DNA of 17,259 nt from Rhodospirillaceae bacterium (GTDB taxonomy: Bacteria > Pseudomonadota > Alphaproteobacteria > SP197). The stretch lies in contig JABIUG010000187.1 in NCBI GenBank assembly GCA_018700655.1, positions 1 through 17,259 on the forward strand, given 5' to 3'. Under the pieces are notes generated by a model that ran no database searches, had not been told where the DNA came from, and saw only the letters and a list, made by a program, of their open reading frames with translations. A program made the position numbers and the translations under genes. Position 1 is the first letter of the stretch. Every line of letters begins with the position of its first letter. Of the stretch, positions 1 through 6,535 are shown piece by piece.

Positions 1-312
1 GACTATCGCATCACCATGGCTCTTGCCGGCTTCGGCGAGGATGACCTCGATATCGAGGTCAAGGACGCCACTGTCACCGTTTCGGGCGAGATCGCCCAAA
101 CCAAGGACGAGGGCCGTACCTACCTCCACCGCGGCATCGCGGGCCGCAGCTTCAAACGCACCTTCCAGCTTGCCGACCACGTCCGGGTATCGGGCGCGGC
201 ACTGGAAAACGGCCTGCTCCACATCGATCTGGTCCGTGAGGTCCCCGAGGCTCTCAAGCCTCGCACGATCGAGATCCGCAGCGCCGATACGGCCAGGCAG
301 ATCGCCGCCTAA
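1..312 (+). CDS. Hsp20/IbpA-family small heat-shock protein, 3' part
   Basis: The gene is cut by the left edge of the window; the reading frame is open from base 1 (DYRITMALAGF...) and ends at TAA 310-312, giving 103 residues. The sequence is the core of an alpha-crystallin domain: the YRITMALAGF and DLDIEV strands, the turn around residues 20-45, a YLHRGIAGRSFKRTFQL segment typical of the IbpA group, and the A-x-x-x-NGLLHIDL motif near the end. Members are ATP-independent cytoplasmic holdases that bind unfolding proteins during heat or oxidative stress. The ATG at base 16 lies inside the domain and is not the true start, because family members have about 35-45 residues before this point. A terminator follows at 338-365, so it is the last gene of its transcript. 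Family assignment is firm; which paralogue it is cannot be told. Confidence 0.9.
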   Translation, partial: DYRITMALAGFGEDDLDIEVKDATVTVSGEIAQTKDEGRTYLHRGIAGRSFKRTFQLADHVRVSGAALENGLLHIDLVREVPEALKPRTIEIRSADTARQIAA

Positions 313-337
313 CGGCCTGGCAATAGGCTGAACGGAG

Positions 338-365
338 AGAGCGTCGGGTGAGCCCGGCGCTCTTT
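338..365 (+). terminator. Intrinsic terminator after the hsp20 gene
   Basis: AGAGCG (338-343) pairs with CGCTCT (358-363) and CGGG (345-348) pairs with CCCG (353-356), with one T-G wobble between the two blocks and the loop TGAG. The 3' arm runs into TTT at 363-365. This is a long stable stem 25 bases after the stop codon, but the T tract is short. Confidence 0.75.
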
Positions 366-380
366 CGCGTAATCAGAGGC

Positions 381-409
381 TTGACTCCGGTGCATCGGAT
401 GCCTATTTC
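381..409 (+). promoter_or_regulatory. Sigma70-type promoter for the SAM-II/metZ transcript
   Basis: A -35 box TTGACT (381-386) and a -10 box TATTTC (404-409) are separated by exactly 17 bases. The predicted transcription start falls at about 415-417, immediately before the first base-paired residue of the SAM-II aptamer at 418, which supports the assignment independently. Confidence 0.65.
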
Positions 410-417
410 TCCAATCG

Positions 418-475
418 CGTGGTGATTTGTGCCGACCGGCTTGCGGCCACGTTAAAGAACTCGCTAAAAGGTCGC
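418..475 (+). promoter_or_regulatory. SAM-II riboswitch (metA element)
   Basis: The stretch has the features of the compact SAM-II pseudoknot. P1 is CGTGG (418-422) paired with CCACG (447-451). The loop contains the conserved TGATTTG (423-429). The second helix is CGACC (433-437) paired with GGTCG (470-474), which makes an H-type pseudoknot. The conserved GCTAAAAGG lies at 463-471. SAM-II binds S-adenosylmethionine and turns down methionine or SAM synthesis genes, typically metA, metX or metZ in Alphaproteobacteria. Here it begins at the predicted transcription start and is followed by a terminator hairpin (504-533) and metZ (553), so control by premature termination is likely. The aptamer identification is strong; the mechanism is inferred. 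Confidence 0.93.
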
Positions 476-503
476 GGCGGGTTCCTCAGAAAGAACTATG
501 GTG

Positions 504-533
504 CCCTGACCCGAATGTGGGTTGGGGTTTTTT
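504..533 (+). terminator. Riboswitch expression-platform terminator in the metZ leader
   Basis: CCCTGACCC (504-512) pairs over nine positions with GGGTTGGGG (519-527), seven Watson-Crick and two G-T pairs, around the loop GAATGT, and is followed by six Ts (528-533). It lies between the SAM-II aptamer and the metZ ribosome binding site, the position expected for a SAM-controlled attenuator. A possible competing helix is CGGGTT (478-483) with GACCCG (508-513). That helix starts just after the aptamer and would destroy the terminator's 5' arm. Confidence 0.8.
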
Positions 534-552
534 ACTTTCTGGAGGTTCAGCA

Positions 553-1746
553 ATGACCAGTACCCTGACCGCCTCACCCACCTGGCGTCCTCAGACGGCG
601 CTGGTCCGTGGTGGAACGACACGCAGCGAACACGACGAGACGTCCGAAGCGCTCTACATGACCTCAGGTTACGTCTACGGCTCGGCCGAAGAGGCCGCTG
701 CGGCGTTTTCCGAGGAAAATCCCCGCTACATCTATTCGCGTTACGGCAACCCGACCGTCTCGATGTTCGAGGAGCGTCTGCGCCTGCTTGAAGGTGCCGA
801 GGCCTGTCGGGCGACCTCCTCTGGTATGGCCGCGGTTTATGCCGCGCTGGTTTCGTCGCTGAAGGCGGGCGACCGGGTGGTCGCGTCGCGGGCGCTGTTT
901 GGTTCGTGCCACCACATCGTCGCCAACATCCTGCCGAAATTCGGGATCGAGACCGTGCAGGTCGACGGCACCGATCTTGACCAGTGGCGCGATGCGCTCA
1001 AAGAGGGCGCCCAGGCGGTGTTTCTGGAAACGCCTTCGAACCCGACGCTGGATATCCTCGATTTGCCGGCGATCAGCGCGCTTGCCCATGCGGCGGGCGC
1101 AGTCGTCGTGGTCGACAATGTCTTTGCTTCACCGCTGCTGCAGAAGCCGCTGGAGCTTGGCGCCGACATCGTTGTTTATTCGGCGACCAAACATATCGAC
1201 GGGCAGGGCCGATGCCTGGGCGGTGCGGTGCTGGGAACATCTGAGTTCATTCATGGGCCGCTCTTTGCCTTCCTCAAACACACTGGCCCGGCGCTTTCGC
1301 CGTTTAACGCCTGGTTGCTGTTGAAGGGTCTGGAGACACTCGACCTCAGGATGGCGCGCCATTGCACGAGCACGGCCGATGTCGCGCGCTGGCTCGAGAC
1401 CCGCAACGGTGTCAATCGCACGCTTTATCCCTTTCTCGACAGCCATCCCCAGGTGGCGTTGGCCAAACAGCAGATGAAGGATGGCGGCAGCATCGTCAGT
1501 TTTGAACTCGATGGCGGACGTCCACGCGCCTTCCGTTTCCTGAACGCGCTGCAACTGGTCGATATCTCCAACAATCTAGGCGATTCAAAGAGCCTGATCA
1601 CCCACCCGGCGACCACGACCCATTCCAAACTGCCCCAGGCCGACCGCGACCATCTCGGCATCACCGACGGTCTGGTGCGCCTCCATGTCGGGCTCGAAGA
1701 TGTTGAAGATGTGAAAGATGATCTGACCCAGGCCCTGGCGGCCTGA
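553..1746 (+). CDS. metZ: O-succinylhomoserine sulfhydrylase
   Basis: This 397-residue protein is a Cys/Met-metabolism PLP enzyme of fold type I. MetZ condenses O-succinylhomoserine with sulfide to give homocysteine, bypassing cystathionine, in the cytoplasm. Visible motifs are SRYGNPT around residues 62-68 (phosphate contact from the neighbouring subunit), the SSGMAA PLP-phosphate loop near residue 90, VVDNVFASP with the PLP-ring Asp, and YSATKHIDGQGR with the Schiff-base Lys213. The ATG at 553 is chosen because GGAGG (541-545) precedes it and family proteins begin about here; the open frame reaches back to 427, but that part is riboswitch RNA. The SAM-II element upstream fits methionine-pathway regulation. 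Cystathionine gamma-synthase or O-acetylhomoserine sulfhydrylase are the alternatives, but the length, TKHIDGQGR motif and riboswitch favour MetZ. Confidence 0.93.
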   Translation: MTSTLTASPTWRPQTALVRGGTTRSEHDETSEALYMTSGYVYGSAEEAAAAFSEENPRYIYSRYGNPTVSMFEERLRLLEGAEACRATSSGMAAVYAALVSSLKAGDRVVASRALFGSCHHIVANILPKFGIETVQVDGTDLDQWRDALKEGAQAVFLETPSNPTLDILDLPAISALAHAAGAVVVVDNVFASPLLQKPLELGADIVVYSATKHIDGQGRCLGGAVLGTSEFIHGPLFAFLKHTGPALSPFNAWLLLKGLETLDLRMARHCTSTADVARWLETRNGVNRTLYPFLDSHPQVALAKQQMKDGGSIVSFELDGGRPRAFRFLNALQLVDISNNLGDSKSLITHPATTTHSKLPQADRDHLGITDGLVRLHVGLEDVEDVKDDLTQALAA

Positions 1747-1760
1747 GCGTCGCGAACTTC

Positions 1761-1789
1761 CCCCTCTCCCCATCCCGGGAGAGGGGTTT
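1761..1789 (+). terminator. Intrinsic terminator after metZ
   Basis: CCCCTCTCCC (1761-1770) and GGGAGAGGGG (1777-1786) form a perfect 10-base-pair stem with a six-base loop, followed by TTT (1787-1789). It lies 14 bases after the metZ stop and separates metZ from the next operon. Similar C-rich/G-rich hairpins recur between genes in many alphaproteobacterial genomes, so it may also be a dispersed palindromic element. Confidence 0.75.
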
Positions 1790-1828
1790 CAAGACCATAA
1801 GACATCCTCCATCCCTTGCCGCTCCCCG

Positions 1829-1855
1829 CTCCTCACGCCACAGTGGTGCGAGGAG
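1829..1855 (+). promoter_or_regulatory. Hairpin that pairs with the ribosome binding site of the M55 gene
   Basis: CTCCTC (1829-1834) is perfectly complementary to GAGGAG (1850-1855), which is the Shine-Dalgarno sequence for the ATG at 1863. After one A-C mismatch, CGCC (1836-1839) pairs with GGTG (1845-1848, one G-T) around the loop ACAGT. Folded, the structure would hide the only good ribosome binding site at the head of the 1863-6487 operon. The pairing is seen directly; a regulatory role is inferred. Confidence 0.4.
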
Positions 1856-1862
1856 AAGCACC

Positions 1863-2438
1863 ATGCGTTTGTCCATTTCTGCCGACATCGATGGTGTCGC
1901 CGGCGTCGTCACCTTTCATCAGACCGGGCCCAAGGGCTTTGAATACGAGCGTGCCCGGCGCTGGATGACCAATGAGGTTGTCGCGGCCTGTCATGCGGCG
2001 CGTGACTGCGGTGTGACCGATATCGTGGTCAGTGACAGCCATGGTTCAGGCGAGAATCTATTGCTCGAGGAATTCCCTGAAGGCGTTCAGATCGTGCGTT
2101 CCTGGCCTCGTCCGCTGGCCATGATGCAGGGGTTGGAAACCGGCCCCTTCGTTGCCGCCTTTCTGCTGGGTTATCACGCGGGTGCCCACCACGAGGCCTG
2201 CGCCCTGATTGCCGAGCGGACCCGTGCCGCGCTGGCCGATCTGACACGCTTCAAACCCTATGACATCAGCGCACCGGTCACGCTGGAGATCGTCTTCAAG
2301 GGCCGCATGCAGGCGGAACTGCTGGACTATCTGCCCAATGTCGAGCGGACCGGAGCGACCCGTGTGCGATTTATCGCCGCCGACATGGTCGAAGCCTCGA
2401 AGTTCATCGGGTTCGTGACGAACTACAAGCCGGACTGA
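1863..2438 (+). CDS. M55-family (DppA-like) metallopeptidase with an internal deletion
   Basis: M55 peptidases are zinc-dependent D-aminopeptidases of about 270 residues. This protein has only 191. The N-terminal part matches well: ISADIDGVAG with Asp8 at the zinc position (residue 10 is Asp where Bacillus DppA has Glu), SDSHGSGENLL with His60, RPLAMMQGLE near residue 83, and LLGYHAG with His105. The sequence then jumps to the C-terminal part (ERTRAALADL, APVTLEIVF, RVRFIAADM). About 80 residues that should lie between are absent, including the segment with the last zinc-ligand Glu. The frame is intact across the junction near 2190-2205. GAGGAG at 1850-1855 supports the start. The next gene begins 10 bases after its stop, so it heads the methyltransferase operon. 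The product is probably inactive as a canonical M55 enzyme. Confidence 0.75.
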   Translation: MRLSISADIDGVAGVVTFHQTGPKGFEYERARRWMTNEVVAACHAARDCGVTDIVVSDSHGSGENLLLEEFPEGVQIVRSWPRPLAMMQGLETGPFVAAFLLGYHAGAHHEACALIAERTRAALADLTRFKPYDISAPVTLEIVFKGRMQAELLDYLPNVERTGATRVRFIAADMVEASKFIGFVTNYKPD

Positions 2439-2448
2439 GGAGAGCCTG

Positions 2449-3375
2449 ATGGCCCGATGGGATGAAAAACTTGCCGGCGGTGAGATCCTGCTGATCGATG
2501 GCGCCATGGGCACGGAGCTGGAGCGCCGGGGCGTGCCGATGAGCGAACATTCCTGGAGCGGTGCGGCGCTGGTTGAGCACCCCGATGCAATCGTCGCCGC
2601 CCATGAGGACTACATTCACGCAGGAGCGGAGGTCATCATCACCAATACCTTCGCGGTTGCGCCCTACGGTTTGGGAAAATTGGGATATGGCGACCGGGTC
2701 GATGCAACCATCGCCGGTGCCGTCGACCTCGCCAAACGTGCCCGTGACAATTGCGGTGTCGATGTCGCGATTGCCGGTTCGATCGCCAACAGCGCGATCC
2801 GCAATCATCTGCGCGATCCCGAAGGCCGCCTGCCGTCCCATGAAGAGATGGTGACGAACACAAGGCGCATGGCCGATGCCCTTGCGAGAGGCGGCTGCGA
2901 CCTGATCGCGCTGGAGATGATGCAGGAAGACAGAATGGCGCCGGCCGCCCTGGAAGCGGCCAAACAGACCGGGCTTCCGGTATGGCTGGGTCTGTCCTGC
3001 GACTGGAACGCGGCTCGCGACGGGCTGGTCGGATGCAGTTTCCCTGATGTCACCTTCGAGACGCTCCTCGACCTGCTGTTGCCGATGGAGCCCGATGCCG
3101 TGTGCATCATGCATAGCGAAGTCGCGCAGACCACCGCAGCGCTCGAACAGGTCAGGCAACGCTGGAACGATACGTTGGGCGCCTATCCGGAATCGGGTTA
3201 CTTCGTCCCGCCAAACTGGAACTTCGTCGACATCATCACGCCCGATGACCTGGTCCGTGAGGCCCGTGGCTGGGTCGAGCAGGGCGTCACGATCCTGGGT
3301 GGATGCTGTGGCCTGGGCCCGGAACACATCGTCGCCCTGCGCGACGCCATCCCCTCCACGAAACCTGCAGCCTGA
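2449..3375 (+). CDS. Homocysteine S-methyltransferase family protein, paralogue 1
   Basis: This 308-residue protein has a single S-methyl_trans domain (PF02574), the zinc-dependent barrel shared by MmuM, BHMT and the MetH N-terminus, which moves a methyl group to homocysteine thiolate. Visible motifs are LLIDGAMGTELERRG (residues 14-28), the barrel strand EVIITNTF, VAIAGSI, the substrate-binding Glu in LIALEMM, and ILGGCCGLGP with the zinc pair Cys286-Cys287. The third zinc ligand, normally Cys in a GINC motif, is His222 in CIMHS. The methyl donor is unknown; S-methylmethionine, a betaine or another methylated compound are possible. It starts 10 bases after the M55 stop and is followed after 8 bases by a close paralogue. 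The loop at about residues 108-130 differs most from its sisters and may set substrate choice. Confidence 0.85.
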   Translation: MARWDEKLAGGEILLIDGAMGTELERRGVPMSEHSWSGAALVEHPDAIVAAHEDYIHAGAEVIITNTFAVAPYGLGKLGYGDRVDATIAGAVDLAKRARDNCGVDVAIAGSIANSAIRNHLRDPEGRLPSHEEMVTNTRRMADALARGGCDLIALEMMQEDRMAPAALEAAKQTGLPVWLGLSCDWNAARDGLVGCSFPDVTFETLLDLLLPMEPDAVCIMHSEVAQTTAALEQVRQRWNDTLGAYPESGYFVPPNWNFVDIITPDDLVREARGWVEQGVTILGGCCGLGPEHIVALRDAIPSTKPAA

Positions 3376-3383
3376 GGTCAGCC

Positions 3384-4313
3384 ATGTCCGCCTGGAAAGA
3401 CAAACTCGACAACGGCGAAATCCTGCTGATCGACGGCGCGATGGGGACCGAACTGGAGCGCCGGGGCGTGCCGATGAGTGCTATTTCCTGGAGCGGGACA
3501 TCACTGGTTGAAAACCCCGAAGAGATTATTGCGGCACATGAGGATTACATTCGCGCCGGTGCCGAGGTGATCATCACCAATACCTTCGGCGTCGGTCCCT
3601 ACCTGCTGGAAGAACTTGGATATGCCGATCGTGTCGACGAACTGATCCGTTCGGCCGGGGAACTGGCCCAGCGCGCCCGCGACAATGTCGGGATCGACGT
3701 CGCGATCGCCGGCTCGATTGCCGATCCCGGCATCCGCAACCGTGACTGGGTGCGTGATGCACCCGAGCCCGGCGAACAGGAGATGCTCGACAGTGCAGGC
3801 CGCATGGCTACGCAGCTTGCAGCAGGCGGATGTGACCTGATCGCGCTTGAAATGATGATGGATACAGTGGTCGCAACGATCGGCCTGAAGGCGGCCAAGG
3901 CAACCGGGCTGCCCGTCTGGATGGGGCTGTCCGTGCGCTGGAACGAGGCCGGCGACACCCTGATCGACCACAACGGCTCAGGCAAAGCAACGCTTGATGA
4001 CATGCTTGATGCCTGGCTGCCGCACGAGCCCGACGCGATCAATGTCATGCACACCGCCATCGATGCGACAGGACCCGCTCTGGATGTCGTGCGTGCCCGC
4101 TACGACGGCCCGATGGGGGCCTATCCGGAGTCGGGCTATTTCACGATGCCGAACTGGCAGTTCGTCGATATCATCGCACCCGATGACCTGATCAGGGAGG
4201 CGCGCGGCTGGGTCGGGCAAGGTGCCACCATCCTGGGTGGCTGCTGTGGCCTTGGCCCCGAACACATCATCGTCCTCCGCGACGCCATCCCGTCCATGAA
4301 ACCCGCAGCCTGA
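3384..4313 (+). CDS. Homocysteine S-methyltransferase family protein, paralogue 2
   Basis: This is the second of three tandem PF02574 proteins, 309 residues, colinear with its neighbours over the whole length (IDGAMGTELERRG at the N-terminus, EVIITNTFG, IAGSIADPG, LIALEMM, YPESGYF, ILGGCCGLGP). The zinc pair is Cys287-Cys288; His223 in NVMHT replaces the usual first Cys. The ATG at 3384 is chosen because it matches the sister starts (MxxWKDKL) and because the preceding stop codon itself supplies the ribosome binding site in TGAGGTCAGCCATG. The frame is open further upstream to 3303, but that part overlaps paralogue 1. Its variable loop (GIRNRDWVRDAPEPGEQ) differs from those of the sisters, so the copies have probably diverged in methyl donor or acceptor rather than serving only for dosage. 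Confidence 0.85.
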   Translation: MSAWKDKLDNGEILLIDGAMGTELERRGVPMSAISWSGTSLVENPEEIIAAHEDYIRAGAEVIITNTFGVGPYLLEELGYADRVDELIRSAGELAQRARDNVGIDVAIAGSIADPGIRNRDWVRDAPEPGEQEMLDSAGRMATQLAAGGCDLIALEMMMDTVVATIGLKAAKATGLPVWMGLSVRWNEAGDTLIDHNGSGKATLDDMLDAWLPHEPDAINVMHTAIDATGPALDVVRARYDGPMGAYPESGYFTMPNWQFVDIIAPDDLIREARGWVGQGATILGGCCGLGPEHIIVLRDAIPSMKPAA

Positions 4314-4321
4314 GGACAGCC

Positions 4322-5245
4322 ATGCCCGCATGGAAAGACAAACTCGAGAACGGCGAGGTCCTCATCATCGACGGTGCAATGGGGACCGAGCTGGAGCGCC
4401 GTGGTGTGCCGATGCATGCCGAAACCTGGAGCGGGGCGGCCGTTCTGGAGCATCCCGAAGCGATTGTTGCCGCCCATGAGGACTACATCCGCGCCGGTGC
4501 GGAAGTGATCATCACCAACACCTTCGGCGCCTCGCCCCACATGCTGAATGCCATGGGTTACGGCGACCGTGATGAAGAGATCATCCGCAGCGCGGTCGAT
4601 CTGGCAAAACAGGCGCGTGACAACATTGGCGTCGATGTCGCGATCGCCGGTTCGATATCGACCATGTCGGCGGGCAGCGATATTGCCGATCCCGGCGACC
4701 GTCATACCGATGAAGAAATCGATGACAGCATGAGCCGCATGGCCAGGGCGCTCGCGGCAGGCGGCTGCGACATGATCGCGCTCGAGATGATGCAGGATGT
4801 GCGCCGCGCGCCGGCTGCGATGCGCGGGGCCAAGGCAACCGGCCTGCCGGTCTGGCTCGGTCTGACCTGCGCCTGGAACGAAGGTTGGGACAAGCTGGTC
4901 GCCTTTGATTTTCCCGATTATGCCTTTGACGACATTCTCGATGCGTTGATCCCGATCGGCCCCGATGTCGTGAGTGTCATGCATTCCGACATGGATGTGA
5001 CGACAAAGGCACTGGAGGTCGTCAAACAACGCTGGTCGGGTCCGCTCGGGGCCTACCCGGAATCGGGTTACTTCGAGATGCCGAACTGGCGCTTTGTCGA
5101 TGTCATCGCACCCGGGGACTTCGTCGAGCGCGCGCGTGGCTGGGTCGGTCAGGGTGTCACCATCCTGGGTGGCTGCTGTGGTCTGGGCCCGGTCCATGTC
5201 GCTGCCATGCATGAGGCCTTGCCGACGTTTCATCAACACGCCTGA
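4322..5245 (+). CDS. Homocysteine S-methyltransferase family protein, paralogue 3
   Basis: This is the third tandem PF02574 protein, 307 residues. It has the same motif order as the two upstream copies and the zinc pair Cys285-Cys286 in GGCCGLGP. His221 in SVMHS again stands where most family members have Cys. The junction with paralogue 2 is nearly identical to the one before it (TGAGGACAGCCATG), with the stop codon overlapping the GAGG ribosome binding site, as expected from tandem duplication of a gene plus spacer. Its variable loop (STMSAGSDIADPGDRHTD) is distinct. The C-terminus ends in HQHA rather than the KPAA shared by the other two. The gene runs into the alpha/beta-hydrolase-OsmC gene after 10 bases, so all belong to one transcript. 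Confidence 0.85.
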   Translation: MPAWKDKLENGEVLIIDGAMGTELERRGVPMHAETWSGAAVLEHPEAIVAAHEDYIRAGAEVIITNTFGASPHMLNAMGYGDRDEEIIRSAVDLAKQARDNIGVDVAIAGSISTMSAGSDIADPGDRHTDEEIDDSMSRMARALAAGGCDMIALEMMQDVRRAPAAMRGAKATGLPVWLGLTCAWNEGWDKLVAFDFPDYAFDDILDALIPIGPDVVSVMHSDMDVTTKALEVVKQRWSGPLGAYPESGYFEMPNWRFVDVIAPGDFVERARGWVGQGVTILGGCCGLGPVHVAAMHEALPTFHQHA

Positions 5246-5255
5246 GGATGCCGCC

Positions 5256-6487
5256 ATGACCCGCCACAAGAAGATCTCGTTTCCCAGATCACAAGGCGCC
5301 GCACTGGCTGCGCGCCTTGACCTGCCCGATGGCCCGCCACGCGCCTTTGCGCTCTTTGCCCATTGTTTCAGCTGCTCGAAGGATGCCTTTGCCGCAGCCA
5401 GCGTTTCACGCGCACTTTGTGACCTGGGGTTCGGCGTCCTGGGTTTGATTTTACCGGCCTTGGCGCGAGCGAGGGTGAGTTTGCCAACACAAACTTCTCC
5501 TCGAATGTCGACGATATCCTCCATGCCGTCGCCTTCATGCGTGAACACCATCGCCCGCCCACGATCCTGATCGGCCACAGTCTGGGCGGTGCAGCGATCC
5601 TGGATGCGGCATCGTCCGTTCCCGAAGCCAAGGCCGTGGCGACGATCGGCGCACCGGGCGACCCACGCCATCTCGAACATCTCTTTGCCGAGGTCGCACC
5701 CGTCCTGGAGGCCGAAGGGCAAGCAGAGGTCAATCTCGGCGGGCGTCCCTTCACCATCAAACAGCAGTTCCTCGATGACCTTGCCAAGCATGATCACCTC
5801 CAGGGCAAGGTTCGGGGCATGAAGAAGGCGTTGATCGTGTTTCACGCACCGCGCGACCAGATTGTCGGCATCGAAAACGCTGCGGCGATCTTCCCGGCGG
5901 CGCGCCATCCCAAGAGCTTCGTGTCGCTGGATGACGCGGACCATCTTGTCACGCGCAAGGCCGATGCCCGCTATATCGCCTCGGTCCTGGCGTCCTGGGC
6001 CGAACGTTATCTGCCTGAGTCTGAAACCGCAGAAGTCGCGGCCTCCGACGCTCTGGCCGATGGCCATGTCCGCGTCCGCAAAAACGGCCTTGGCCCCTTC
6101 GGTCAGGATATCTGGGCAAGCCAGCATCTCTTCCAGGCCGACGAGCCTGAGACGGTCGGTGGTCTCGATGCCGGGCCCAACCCCTATGATCTGCTTCTGG
6201 GTGGTCTGGGGGCCTGTACCTCCATGACCCTGCGCATGTATGCCGAGCGCAAGAAATGGCCGCTGAAAAGGGTCAGCGTCACGCTAAACCACACCAAGGT
6301 TCACGCCGAGGATTGCGAGGAGTGCGAGAGCACGCTGGGCAAGATCGACATCATCGACCGCGAGATCATTCTTGAAGGCGATCTCGATGACGCGCAGCGC
6401 AAGAAACTGATGGATATCGCGGAGCGTTGCCCTGTGCACCAGACACTGACGAGCGAGAATGTTATCCGCGATCGGTTGGGTGACTAA
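5256..6487 (+). pseudogene. Alpha/beta hydrolase-OsmC fusion, frameshifted
   Basis: Read through one frameshift, this encodes about 410 residues: an alpha/beta hydrolase (about 1-255) fused to an OsmC-type peroxiredoxin domain (about 270-410), an architecture known in bacteria. The N-terminal frame starts at ATG 5256 (MTRHKKISFP) and is right up to DLGFGVL. From about 5444 the matching sequence (FDFTGLGASEGEF...) is in another frame, consistent with loss of one T in the TTT run at 5444-5446. The lid and nucleophile follow: ILIGHSLGG (Ser about residue 109), then candidate acid PRDQIVG and His in DDADHLV. The OsmC part has both redox cysteines, in GLGACTSMTLRMYA and ERCPVHQTL. Without correction the hydrolase stops at 5570, and an internal ATG at 5537 could still start a shortened hydrolase plus intact OsmC. 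It is the last gene of the methyltransferase operon. OsmC proteins reduce organic hydroperoxides. Confidence 0.8.
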
Positions 6488-6535
6488 ACTCAGTCAGTTA
6501 TCGTCCTCGCGCATGGATCGGTATGGACGTTCTTT

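Noticed and set aside
427..552. Upstream extension of the metZ frame by 42 codons
   Set aside because: It begins with TTG inside the SAM-II aptamer and crosses the terminator; the ATG at 553 has a good ribosome binding site and fits family length.
2404..3327. A 307-codon open frame on the minus strand opposite methyltransferase paralogue 1
   Set aside because: It mirrors a clear PF02574 gene and similar shadows occur opposite each sister copy; no family motif is visible.
2449..5245. The three methyltransferases as an assembly duplication artefact
   Set aside because: The copies differ at many positions and in loop length throughout, so they are diverged paralogues and not a repeated read segment.
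4136..6127. A 663-codon open frame on the minus strand
   Set aside because: It lies antisense to paralogues 2 and 3 and the hydrolase gene, has Arg/His/Gly-rich composition without recognisable motifs, and is explained by high GC content.
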